A stretch of DNA of 5,183 nt from Desulfobacterales bacterium. GTDB lineage: Bacteria; Desulfobacterota; Desulfobacteria; Desulfobacterales; Desulfosalsimonadaceae. Below the pieces are notes generated by a model. It saw only the letters and a program-made list of their open reading frames with translations. It was not told the origin of the DNA and made no database searches. The stretch lies in assembly GCA_007127175.1 (NCBI GenBank), contig SKZX01000214.1:1-5183 (forward strand). The letters are read 5' to 3'. How positions within the stretch are numbered: position 1 is the first letter of the stretch; each line of letters begins with the position of its first letter. Both the position numbers and the translations under genes were made by a program. Positions 1-5,152 of this stretch are shown here, one piece after another.

Positions 1-182
1 CCGTTTCCCGGCTGATCGCGTTTTTAAGCGAGGACACCACGCTGCTGCCCGACACGGTGATTCTAACCGGCACGCCTGAGGGCGTCGGCTTTGTGCGCAA
101 CCCGCCTGTATTTCTCAAATCCGGGGATGTCCTGGAGGCGGCCATCGCGCACATCGGCACCCTGATCAATCATGTGGAATAA
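1..182 (+). CDS. Fumarylacetoacetate hydrolase (FAH) family protein, C-terminal end (partial)
   Basis: The reading frame is open from the left edge and ends at TAA 180-182, giving the last 59 residues of a protein whose start lies outside the window. The visible piece contains ILTGTPEGVGFVRNPP followed by FLKSGDVLEAAIAHIGTLINHVE. The TGTPxGVG loop, the PPxFLKxGD turn and the closing IGTLxN strand are the standard C-terminal signature of the FAH fold (5-oxopent-3-ene-1,2,5-tricarboxylate decarboxylase, acylpyruvate hydrolase and relatives). In that family the loop lies near the metal-dependent active site, which cleaves or hydrates beta-dicarbonyl compounds. The metal-binding E-x-E/D residues are upstream and not visible, so the substrate cannot be assigned. 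The gene converges on the Na/Pi cotransporter gene with a 20-nt gap. No strong terminator is seen there, only a weak 6-bp inverted repeat (CGTTCA 196-201 with TGAACG 221-226). Confidence 0.9.
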   Translation, partial: VSRLIAFLSEDTTLLPDTVILTGTPEGVGFVRNPPVFLKSGDVLEAAIAHIGTLINHVE

Positions 183-202
183 ATAAGCGGGCGCTCGTTC
201 AA

Positions 203-1801
203 TCAGTCATGAAATGGCGATGAACGCTCGATTTCATGGCCTTCGCCCACCAGGTGATGGGTCGCCCGCCAGAAGTGATAGCCCGTTCGATCGGCCCATC
301 GCAGGGACTCCAGGCGTTTTAGGGTCTGCTCGGAATTAAAGCCCTTGCATGCGGATGCTTCCAGGATTTCAACGCGGTATCGTTTTCGGGCATTGGCAAT
401 GGACTCGGAAATTGCCCGGAGCGACTCTCCGGGATTGTCAATCGTGCCGGCGGTCCATTGAAAGATGAGGGTAACGGCCCGGTCCAGTTGTTCCATAATT
501 TTAATTTTTTCGAGGGTTTTTGGCGCCATCCGGATCATGGCGGCTTCACGGCAGGCGTCCAGAAGCCGATCCACATGATCCAGCGCGTGCAGGGTCCCCA
601 GATGCCTTGCGTGCTCTTTTTGATTTGTGGTGTCTGAGTCCACCCCGTCCATGAACCGATGGGTTTCATCCAGGGCAAAGGTGATGGATTCCAGCTTCTT
701 TTCGGCCTGTGCTGCAGGCTCTTTTCCCTTGAACACTTCGTTTAAATACCATGCCTGTGCGGCGATAATGTCGCGGAGGGTCAGGTTGACCGCTTCCAGG
801 GCTACGGGCGGCACCCGGACAACCGATTTGTCCAGCCGGCGGGTAAGGGCCGGCCCTTTTTCGGGCACCAGCCATTCCACCATGCGGGTCAGCTGATTGG
901 CAAAGGGCATCAGCACAATAATGCCGGCCATGTTGAACAGCGTGTGAAACATGGCAATGGCGATGGCCCCGGGCTCTGGTTCAAATGGTGACGACAGCAT
1001 CGGCGCGTACAGCAAAAACCAGGGGAGCAGGAAAAAGGCGATAATGCCGATCAGTGTACTGAACAGGATATAGGCGATACCCGTCCGCACTGCCGCAGTT
1101 GATGCGCCGATGATGGCGATCGCCGCCGTGATCGCGGTGCCGGCGTTCTGGCCGATGACCAGGCAGGCCGCCTGGTTGAGATCAATGGCCCCTGAATGCA
1201 GCGCCGTTAGCGTTGTTGCCACTGCGGCGCTCGATGATTGCATGACCACTGTCATCAGTATCCCGATGGCCGCAAGAAGGAGTCCCCCGGCAAAGCTTGC
1301 ACCGGGAAAACGGCTGGGGTCGATGCGTTCGGCCACATCGCCCATTGCGGCCTGCAGCGTGTCGATACCGACGAATATGAGCCCGAAGCCCGCCAGCGCC
1401 AAGCCGATGTGCTGGATTTTTCTCCGTCCCAAAAGTCGCATGAGTGCGCCCACCCCGATTACCGGCAGGGCCAGGCCCGTAATACTGAACTTCAGGCCGA
1501 GGGAAGAAACGATCCAGCCCGTGCTGGTTGTCCCCAGCTTCGCGCCGAGCAGCACCCCGATGGTTTGTGGGAACGTCAGCAGACCCGCGCTCACGAAACC
1601 GATGGTGGCAAGGGTGGTGGCGCTGGAAGACTGGACCAGGACCGTTACCATTGTCCCGGAGCCCAGGGCTGTAAGGGGGCCCTGGACAAACCTGGAAAGG
1701 ACCTTTCGCAGTGCCCCGCCCGCAACAGCCTTGAGCCCGTCGGTCAGAAGCGTCATGCCCAGAAGGAACAACCCGATGCCGCCGATCAGGGTGAAGATCA
1801 T
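203..1801 (-). CDS. Na/Pi cotransporter family protein with C-terminal PhoU-like domain
   Basis: This 532-residue membrane protein has the two inverted Na_Pi_cotrans repeats of the NptA/YjbB/SLC34-like family, proposed to move phosphate or another anion with sodium across the inner membrane. Repeat one has an N-terminal helix with GLFLLGMTLLTDGLK (about 10-24) and the hallmark VLVQSSSATT at about 54-63. Repeat two has VVMQSSSAAVATT at about 185-197, followed by GQNAGTAITA (217-226). The paired QSSS motifs are the substrate/sodium-site signature of the family. A conserved FHTLFN lies at about 285-290, near the last membrane helices. From about 335 to 525 the protein is soluble, helical and charged, matching the PhoU-like tail found on many bacterial members and thought to be regulatory. 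Full length is normal for this architecture. The ATG at 1799-1801 is preceded by a modest AGGGCGG (1808-1814, complement). Transport direction and exact substrate cannot be told from sequence; some family members export phosphate. Confidence 0.93.
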   Translation of the reverse strand: MIFTLIGGIGLFLLGMTLLTDGLKAVAGGALRKVLSRFVQGPLTALGSGTMVTVLVQSSSATTLATIGFVSAGLLTFPQTIGVLLGAKLGTTSTGWIVSSLGLKFSITGLALPVIGVGALMRLLGRRKIQHIGLALAGFGLIFVGIDTLQAAMGDVAERIDPSRFPGASFAGGLLLAAIGILMTVVMQSSSAAVATTLTALHSGAIDLNQAACLVIGQNAGTAITAAIAIIGASTAAVRTGIAYILFSTLIGIIAFFLLPWFLLYAPMLSSPFEPEPGAIAIAMFHTLFNMAGIIVLMPFANQLTRMVEWLVPEKGPALTRRLDKSVVRVPPVALEAVNLTLRDIIAAQAWYLNEVFKGKEPAAQAEKKLESITFALDETHRFMDGVDSDTTNQKEHARHLGTLHALDHVDRLLDACREAAMIRMAPKTLEKIKIMEQLDRAVTLIFQWTAGTIDNPGESLRAISESIANARKRYRVEILEASACKGFNSEQTLKRLESLRWADRTGYHFWRATHHLVGEGHEIERSSPFHD

Positions 1802-2062
1802 TGAATACCGCCCTAATATCAGTGGAAAAAGAATATTATCGGAATTGAATGGGTTAAACGGATTGATGAACCCGTAAAAGTCGTTTTCAGACGGCTTTGT
1901 AAAACGTTCAAGATTCAGGTGCGAACAATTTTTGAAGAATTGAGCCAGCTTGGCCGTACATAAGATTCTGCAGAGATTGCTCGCAACGCTGATTTTGGGC
2001 TATTTACGAAACCGTTAACTGATTAGCATGGAAAAGGGACCGGAGCAAGGCAATCTATTCTT
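1802..2062. other. 261-nt intergenic leader between the VTT-domain gene and the Na/Pi gene
   Basis: No convincing gene lies here. Both neighbours read leftward, so this is the 3' end of one and the leader of the other. On the minus strand a -10-like GATAAT (complement of 1835-1840) lies about 35 nt before the Na/Pi start, but I find no matching -35 at normal spacing. Small inverted repeats are present: GGGTT 1851-1855 with AACCC 1869-1873, CGTTTT 1882-1887 with AAAACG 1901-1906, and CAATT 1926-1930 with AATTG 1938-1942. None has a terminator U-tract, and each could occur by chance. The length suggests the Na/Pi gene has its own promoter. I recognise no riboswitch and no Pho-box repeat. Confidence 0.5.
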
Positions 2063-2782
2063 TTATTGTTTTGGGTACCGGTTGCTTTTCAGCATCAGCC
2101 GCACAGCGGCGGCAAGGCCTTTCGCTATCCAGGGAGATAGGCCGAGCAGGGCAAAGGATGCAATCAGGCCAAAGGAAAAGATGTCGTCCGCGGACTCTAT
2201 GGCGGCAAGCTGCGTGCCGGCATTTACATAAATAATGGTGCTGGGCAGCATAGCCGCCTGGGTGACGATATAAAAAAGACGCGTCTTGATGGGGGTCAGC
2301 GCCATGAGAATGTTGATGAGAAAATAGGGGAATGCGGGAACCAGCCGAAGGGTGAGCAGGTAAAAGGCGCCGTCTCTTTCGACTTCCCGGTTGATGGTTT
2401 TAAGGCTGCCCGCAAAGCGCCGCTGAACGTCGTCCCTGAAGAGAAACCGTGCGGCAAGAAAAGAAAGGGTGCCGCCAATGGCATTGGCAAAGGAAGCGGC
2501 AATGACGCCGGGCACGAGCCCGAAAATAGCGCCCCCCGCGATGGACATCACGATTATGAACGGCAGGGAAACTGCCGCAACACTGATATAGAGTGCCAGG
2601 TAACCCGTCATTGTCACGAACGGATGCCTGGCATACATGTCGGCCAGCATAATTTGGTAACCCTTCAGGCTTTGCAGGTTAAGGTGGCGATAGAGTTCGA
2701 ACTTGAAAAATATCGCCAGTGCCAGCAGGACAAGGACGGCAATCGCCAGTTTTCCGTATTCCTGTTGTGTTGGCAGCCTCAA
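2063..2782 (-). CDS. TVP38/TMEM64 family (VTT/SNARE-associated domain) inner membrane protein, TTG start
   Basis: This 239-residue protein has an N-terminal membrane anchor at about 11-28 (LAIAVLVLLALAIFF) and then a VTT domain of the TVP38/TMEM64 (DedA-like) type from about 65 to 190. The pattern is characteristic: SLPFIIVMSIAGGAIFG (72-88), GGTLSFLAARFLFR (103-116), a charged loop, then LRLVPAFPYFLINILMAL (145-162) with the conserved R, the two prolines and N, and a final helical pair at 200-230. In other organisms DedA/VTT proteins act in membrane homeostasis, including lipid scrambling or carrier recycling; the role here is unknown. The start is TTG (complement of 2780-2782). It is preferred because GGAGAA (complement of 2789-2794) sits 6 nt upstream and no ATG is positioned as well. 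The gene is divergent from the glutaredoxin operon and is followed 261 nt later by the Na/Pi gene on the same strand. Confidence 0.88.
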   Translation of the reverse strand: MRLPTQQEYGKLAIAVLVLLALAIFFKFELYRHLNLQSLKGYQIMLADMYARHPFVTMTGYLALYISVAAVSLPFIIVMSIAGGAIFGLVPGVIAASFANAIGGTLSFLAARFLFRDDVQRRFAGSLKTINREVERDGAFYLLTLRLVPAFPYFLINILMALTPIKTRLFYIVTQAAMLPSTIIYVNAGTQLAAIESADDIFSFGLIASFALLGLSPWIAKGLAAAVRLMLKSNRYPKQ

Positions 2783-2806
2783 TTGACGTTCTCCGCAAGA
2801 AAGTAT

Positions 2807-2819
2807 TGTATTTCATACA
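2807..2819. promoter_or_regulatory. Short palindrome TGTAT-TTC-ATACA, possible operator
   Basis: This is a perfect 5-bp dyad with a 3-nt centre in the divergent intergenic region, 25 nt before the TTG start of the VTT-domain gene. On the minus strand it overlaps a -10-like TACAAT (complement of 2805-2810), a geometry expected of a repressor site. A dyad this short can occur by chance in an A+T-rich region, and no second copy is visible in the window, so the regulatory reading is only a suggestion. Confidence 0.2.
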
Positions 2820-2849
2820 GGCACGGCCTGATCCTGAAAAACAGTTTGA

Positions 2850-2876
2850 TTGACAGGCGGATTAGACCTATATTAT
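2850..2876 (+). promoter_or_regulatory. Candidate sigma-70-type promoter for the glutaredoxin-FTR operon
   Basis: A perfect consensus -35 hexamer, TTGACA, lies at 2850-2855. It is followed by an A+T-rich block whose best -10 match is TATTAT at 2871-2876 (5 of 6) with a 15-bp spacer, shorter than the ideal 17. TTATTA at 2873-2878 gives the ideal spacing but a poorer hexamer. Transcripts would start near 2883 and have a leader of roughly 60 nt before the glutaredoxin ATG. On the opposite strand a weak pair, TTGAGT (complement of 2892-2897) and TAATAT (complement of 2870-2875), shares the same A+T block and could drive the leftward gene, so the two promoters may overlap. Confidence 0.5.
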
Positions 2877-2933
2877 TAATCTTAATGCTTTACTCAATAT
2901 AAACAGGAATCGTTGTTCTGAAAACCATAAACC

Positions 2934-2939
2934 AAGGAG
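2934..2939 (+). promoter_or_regulatory. Ribosome binding site of the glutaredoxin-like gene
   Basis: AAGGAG ends 6 nt before the ATG at 2946. This is a strong Shine-Dalgarno match, and it fixes the start over the in-frame ATG at 2967. Confidence 0.75.
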
Positions 2940-2945
2940 AGTGAG

Positions 2946-3206
2946 ATGACGCATCATCCTGCGGTCATGATCTATACGTTGAGTACCTGCGGGCATTGCA
3001 AGCTTGTGAAGAAGTTCCTCAACGAGATCAATGTTGAATATGATTTCGTCGATGTGGACCAGCTTGGCGCCGAGGAGCGGCAGCCGGTTCTGGAAGACGT
3101 CAAGAAGCTCAATCCCAAGTGTTCGTTTCCCACCATCAAGATCGGGGAGCAGGTTATCGTGGGCCACCATGAAGACAAGATCAAGGAGGCTCTGGGATTA
3201 TCATGA
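2946..3206 (+). CDS. Glutaredoxin-like thiol-disulfide oxidoreductase (CGHC)
   Basis: This 86-residue single-domain protein has a thioredoxin-like glutaredoxin fold. The first strand (VMIYTLSTC) leads to the redox motif C15-G-H-C18 at the start of helix 1. The second strand (VEYDFVDVDQ, 30-39) follows, then the cis-proline loop FPT (61-63) and a closing strand and helix (EQVIVGHHEDKIKEALGL). Length and layout fit the short glutaredoxin/NrdH-type family. CGHC replaces the CPYC of classical glutathione-dependent glutaredoxins, and the family's usual GG after the cis-proline strand is replaced by VGHHED, so glutathione use is doubtful. C59 lies three residues before the cis-proline, an extra thiol near the active site. 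The stop overlaps the start of the next gene (ATGA, 3203-3206), pointing to translational coupling. From that coupling I infer that its electrons come from the FTR-type partner. Confidence 0.9.
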   Translation: MTHHPAVMIYTLSTCGHCKLVKKFLNEINVEYDFVDVDQLGAEERQPVLEDVKKLNPKCSFPTIKIGEQVIVGHHEDKIKEALGLS

Positions 3207-3532
3207 CGCCCGAGGAACTGTTTGAAAAACTGAAAAAAGTACAGGAGCCCAAGGGGTATTTTTTCAACCGGGACAAGGAGTTGGTGCTGGAGCTGATAGG
3301 CGGTCTCTTGACCAAAAAGGACCGGGAGGGATACATGGCCTGCCCCTGCCGCCTTTCCTCCGGGGACTACGAATCCGACAAGGATATCATCTGTCCGTGC
3401 ATTTACCGTGAGCCTGACGTAAAGGAATACGGCAGCTGTTACTGCGGCCTGTATGTTTCGAGGGAATGGAACGAAGGGGCGATTCCTCATGTGATGGTGC
3501 CGGAACGCCGGCCCCCTGAATTGAACAAATAG
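3203..3532 (+). CDS. Ferredoxin:thioredoxin reductase catalytic subunit-like [4Fe-4S] protein
   Basis: This 109-residue cytosolic protein carries the three Cys-X-Cys motifs of the FTR catalytic (beta) chain: C47-P-C49, C64-P-C66 and C79-Y-C81. In characterised FTRs four of these cysteines bind a [4Fe-4S] cluster and the other two form the adjacent redox-active disulfide. Together they pass single electrons from ferredoxin to a protein disulfide. The flanking GYFFNRDKELVLELIGGLL, CRLSSGD and GLYVSREW segments also match the family. Spacings here are 14 and 12 residues, against 16 and 8 in plant and cyanobacterial FTR, and tyrosine replaces the histidine of the last CHC motif. From memory this is the form common in archaea and anaerobic bacteria. 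No variable (alpha) subunit gene is adjacent, as is usual for that group. The ATG overlaps the glutaredoxin stop by 4 nt, so the upstream protein is the likely acceptor. Confidence in family is high; the partner is inferred. Confidence 0.92.
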   Translation: MTPEELFEKLKKVQEPKGYFFNRDKELVLELIGGLLTKKDREGYMACPCRLSSGDYESDKDIICPCIYREPDVKEYGSCYCGLYVSREWNEGAIPHVMVPERRPPELNK

Positions 3533-3540
3533 TACTGGAA

Positions 3541-4434
3541 ATGAACGGAATGGACCGGACAGCAGGTGATATCAAACCTGAAGCGCATACCGCTGATATC
3601 GGTGATGCCGCTATCCGCTACCTTGCCTGGGGGCGCGGCGGGCCGCCCTTGCTGCTTATGCATGCCACGGGCTTTTTGCCCTGGATGTGGCACCCCATTG
3701 CAAGGGCGCTTGCCAATGATTACACCGTTTCCGCCCCGTATTTCTGCTCCCATCGCCAGGCAGACCCGGAAACCGGCGGCCTGAGCTGGCTGCAGCTTGC
3801 AGGGGATGTGGCGGCCTTCTGCCGGTGCCTCAGCATTGAAAGGCCTTTTGCAGTAGGGCATTCAATGGGGGGGACGGTGCTGACGATCGCAAACGGTGCT
3901 TATGCGCTTGAGTTTTCCAAAATGGTCCTGATCGAGCCGATCCTTTTGCCGGAAGAGGTGTATGGGCTTTCCATCGGCGTCAATGATCACCCCCTTGCGG
4001 GCAAGTCCATAAAAAGGCGCAATTACTGGGAGGACGAAGCGGCTGTGGGGAAATACCTTGCGGCTAAGGCTTTTTTTAAGACCTGGGACAAGGAGATGCT
4101 CGATTTGTACCAGGCGCATGCCATTGTGCCCGTTGATGAGGGCGGTTATACACTGGCGTGTCAGCCCCGGCATGAAGCATCCCTTTTCATGGGTTCGATG
4201 GCGATGAACCCATGGCCGCTGATTCCGGAAATCGACTGCCCGGTGCTGGTGCTGGAGGGCGAGAAATCGGAGAACAGGGCCTATATCGACCTGGTCAAAG
4301 CCGCTGCAACGTTTCCGGACGGCCGTTACATGTTGGTTCCGGATGCCGGACACCTGATCCCCATGGAAAAACCTCATGAAGTATTGGCTATAGCCCTTGA
4401 ATTTTTCAACGGCTACCCGAACGACGTGGCCTGA
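3541..4434 (+). CDS. Alpha/beta hydrolase fold protein
   Basis: This serine hydrolase of 297 residues (294 from the alternative start) has the alpha/beta hydrolase order. A first strand with oxyanion-hole motif HATGF sits at 41-45, the nucleophile elbow GHSMGG at 106-111 (S108), a helical lid region at about 135-225, a late strand CPVLVLEG (233-240), and the catalytic histidine in DAGHLIPMEKP (H271). Length is typical. The acid residue is not the usual aspartate after the late strand: the sequence there is EGEKSENRAY, so E244 or another acidic residue would have to complete the triad. The substrate cannot be inferred; esterases, lactonases and C-C bond hydrolases share this pattern. The gene begins 8 nt after the FTR gene and is probably co-transcribed. 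The start is ambiguous. ATG 3541 abuts GGAA (3537-3540), while the in-frame ATG at 3550 has that same GGAA 9 nt upstream and may be the true start. Confidence 0.87.
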   Translation: MNGMDRTAGDIKPEAHTADIGDAAIRYLAWGRGGPPLLLMHATGFLPWMWHPIARALANDYTVSAPYFCSHRQADPETGGLSWLQLAGDVAAFCRCLSIERPFAVGHSMGGTVLTIANGAYALEFSKMVLIEPILLPEEVYGLSIGVNDHPLAGKSIKRRNYWEDEAAVGKYLAAKAFFKTWDKEMLDLYQAHAIVPVDEGGYTLACQPRHEASLFMGSMAMNPWPLIPEIDCPVLVLEGEKSENRAYIDLVKAAATFPDGRYMLVPDAGHLIPMEKPHEVLAIALEFFNGYPNDVA

Positions 4435-4452
4435 AAACCGCAGCGGGTTTTT
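4434..4452 (+). terminator. Weak terminator-like hairpin between the hydrolase gene and cutA
   Basis: AAAACC (4434-4439) pairs perfectly with GGTTTT (4446-4451) around a 6-nt loop, and one further T follows. The hairpin begins at the last base of the hydrolase stop codon. The stem is only 6 bp with two G-C pairs and the T-run is short, so it would be a leaky terminator or simply a stabilising 3' end. It may make cutA partly independent of the upstream genes. Confidence 0.3.
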
Positions 4453-4492
4453 CGGAAGACAACGATCAGCGACGGATAAACAACAATTTCCC

Positions 4493-4497
4493 GGAGG
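4493..4497 (+). promoter_or_regulatory. Ribosome binding site that decides the GTG start of cutA
   Basis: GGAGG lies 5 nt before GTG 4503-4505. No in-frame ATG is near enough to compete, and the family's N-terminal strand begins a few residues after this GTG. Confidence 0.75.
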
Positions 4498-4502
4498 TAG
4501 CC

Positions 4503-4826
4503 GTGTCACACAATGCAAACTGGGTCTATATGACCGCGAAAGACAGGGAAGAGGCGGTTATGATCGGGCGCAGGCTCATCGATTCAAAGCTTGCGGCTTG
4601 CGTCAATATTTTTGGCAGCGTGGACTCGATTTTCATGTGGGAGGGAGAAGTGGCCCAGGAAACGGAAGTCGCGTTTATCGCCAAGACAACGGCCGACCGG
4701 ATTCCGGAACTGGTTGAAACCGTGAAGTCCCTTCACAGCTATGAAGTGCCGTGCATCATCAGCCTGCCGATCTCCAACGGCAATCCCGATTTTATCACCT
4801 GGATTGCAGAAAGCGTGGGGAAATAA
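4503..4826 (+). CDS. cutA: CutA1 divalent-ion tolerance family protein
   Basis: The protein is 107 residues, normal for CutA1, a small and very stable trimer with a ferredoxin-like fold related to PII signal proteins. Family marks are the first strand WVYMTAKDREEAVMIGRRLIDSKLAACVNI (7-36, including the conserved AACVNI cysteine C33), IFMWEGEVAQETEVAFIAKT (43-62), and SLHSYEVPCIISLPISNGNPDFITWI (76-101) with the H-x-YEVP motif and final tryptophan. CutA was named from copper sensitivity in E. coli, where that phenotype was later linked to neighbouring genes, so a direct metal role is unsettled. It starts at GTG with a strong GGAGG. It lies 68 nt after the hydrolase gene, behind a weak hairpin, so it may be read through from upstream. 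Its stop is only 2 nt from the end of the convergent hydrolase remnant, leaving no conventional terminator before the palindromic repeats. Confidence 0.95.
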   Translation: MSHNANWVYMTAKDREEAVMIGRRLIDSKLAACVNIFGSVDSIFMWEGEVAQETEVAFIAKTTADRIPELVETVKSLHSYEVPCIISLPISNGNPDFITWIAESVGK

Positions 4827-4828
4827 AC

Positions 4829-4966
4829 TTACAGTACCCCTTTCAGGAACTGTTCCTGTATCGCCATGTTCGCCTCGAACATGGCATCTGTGTACACGTC
4901 GAAATGTCCGCAATCCAGCTCTTCCAACCGGCAGTTCGGGATTTTTTGGGACACTGACGTCGCATC
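4829..4966 (-). pseudogene. C-terminal remnant of a second alpha/beta hydrolase, cut by repeats
   Basis: Read leftward, 45 codons before TAA (complement of 4829-4831) encode a recognisable hydrolase tail: SVSQKIPNCRLEEL, then DCGHFDVY, then FEANMAIQEQFLKGVL. GHFDVY is the catalytic-histidine segment of a broad alpha/beta hydrolase group, and the closing helix ending in FL-x-x-L is typical of its C-terminus. The sequence differs from the tail of the complete hydrolase in this window (DAGHLIPMEKP), so it is not a duplicate of it. Upstream the frame runs straight into the palindromic array at 4967. It stays open to a stop at 5072-5074 (TGA on the minus strand), but that stretch has no ATG and no credible start. 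The nucleophile serine and core fold are absent. I infer a gene disrupted or truncated by repeat insertion or rearrangement; its 5' part could lie past 5183. The remnant converges on cutA with a 2-nt gap. Confidence 0.7.
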
Positions 4967-4981
4967 ATCCCCGGAGGGGAT
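4967..4981 (-). repeat. Small hairpin of the left repeat unit
   Basis: ATCCCC (4967-4972) and GGGGAT (4976-4981) form a perfect 6-bp stem around GGA. It is the counterpart of the 7-bp stem at 5136-5152 in the right unit, and it marks the edge where hydrolase-like coding sequence stops. Confidence 0.7.
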
Positions 4982-4990
4982 AAATAATAC

Positions 4991-5013
4991 AGCCGGTGGT
5001 TTCAACCACCGGT
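4991..5013 (-). repeat. Main hairpin element, left copy
   Basis: CCGGTGGTT (4993-5001) and AACCACCGG (5004-5012) are complementary arms around a two-base centre, so realistically an 8-bp stem with a TTCA-type loop. The 23 bases are the exact reverse complement of 5105-5127. Confidence 0.8.
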
Positions 5014-5035
5014 TAATTGACCCAAAACAAAACGG

Positions 5036-5079
5036 AGTCCTGAAGGGACGACATATATTGGTATCGTCCCTTCAGGACT
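5036..5079. repeat. Central perfect 16-bp inverted repeat with 12-nt loop
   Basis: AGTCCTGAAGGGACGA (5036-5051) is matched exactly by its reverse complement at 5064-5079, with the A+T-rich loop CATATATTGGTA between. G-U and further pairs extend the stem outward (5032-5035 with 5080-5083), and a T-rich stretch follows on the plus strand (TTGTGTTTT, 5080-5088). On RNA this would be a very stable hairpin and could act as a factor-independent terminator for the cutA transcript. Confidence 0.75.
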
Positions 5080-5090
5080 TTGTGTTTTAA

Positions 5091-5104
5091 ATGCCCATGC
5101 CCAT
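5091..5104 (+). repeat. Short tandem repeat (ATGCCC)2AT
   Basis: Two and a third copies of the hexamer ATGCCC lie directly against the right main hairpin. The ATGCCC word recurs in the small hairpin at 5136-5142, so it may belong to the repeat unit. Confidence 0.45.
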
Positions 5105-5127
5105 ACCGGTGGTTGAAACCACCGGCT
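5105..5127 (+). repeat. Main hairpin element, right copy
   Basis: CCGGTGGTT (5106-5114) and AACCACCGG (5117-5125) are complementary arms. This copy is identical to the left copy in inverted orientation, with no mismatch over 23 bases. Confidence 0.8.
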
Positions 5128-5135
5128 ATACGTCC

Positions 5136-5152
5136 ATGCCCCTCCGGGGCAT
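5136..5152 (+). repeat. Small hairpin of the right repeat unit
   Basis: ATGCCCC (5136-5142) and GGGGCAT (5146-5152) form a perfect 7-bp stem around TCC. It differs from the left unit's hairpin only by the matched extra C and G, a compensatory-style change that keeps the stem intact. Confidence 0.7.

Larger units (their letters stand above)
4967..5152. repeat. Nested ~186-bp imperfect palindrome (REP/BIME- or MITE-like)
   Basis: Two inverted copies of a two-hairpin unit flank a central inverted repeat, and all share a centre near 5058-5060. The left unit, read on the minus strand, is 5013 to 4967; the right unit, read on the plus strand, is 5105 to 5152. Each has a 23-nt hairpin element, identical in the two copies, then an 8-9-nt spacer, then a small hairpin with a CCCCTCCGGGG core. 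The middle holds a 16-bp perfect stem. Sequence outside the central stem is also partly mirrored: AAAACAAAACGG on the left, and AAAACACAA when the right side is read in reverse. This architecture fits non-coding mobile repeats such as REP/BIME elements mobilised by RAYT transposases, or a MITE. No transposase is in the window, so the class is inferred. Confidence 0.75.

Noticed and set aside
183..226. Bidirectional terminator between the convergent FAH and Na/Pi genes
   Set aside because: The only inverted repeat is 6 bp with a 19-nt loop, overlaps coding sequence and has no T-tract, so I did not call it.
1110..1877. A 255-codon plus-strand open frame
   Set aside because: It lies antisense inside the Na/Pi cotransporter gene, which has unmistakable family motifs. 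The antisense product is low-complexity and rich in Pro, Ala and Arg, with no recognisable domain.
1802..2062. Riboswitch or Pho-box in the leader of the phosphate-transporter-like gene
   Set aside because: Only short inverted repeats of chance size are present, and I find no repeated Pho-box-like heptamers or known aptamer motifs.
2028..2231. A 67-codon plus-strand open frame starting in the Na/Pi leader
   Set aside because: Most of it is antisense to the end of the VTT-domain gene; no Shine-Dalgarno site and no recognisable domain.
3862..4518. A 218-codon minus-strand open frame
   Set aside because: It is antisense to the alpha/beta hydrolase, which has GHSMGG and the catalytic histidine. 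The antisense translation has no recognisable family features.
4866..5090. A 74-codon plus-strand open frame running into the repeats
   Set aside because: It is antisense to the hydrolase remnant, has no good ribosome binding site, and half of it is palindromic repeat.
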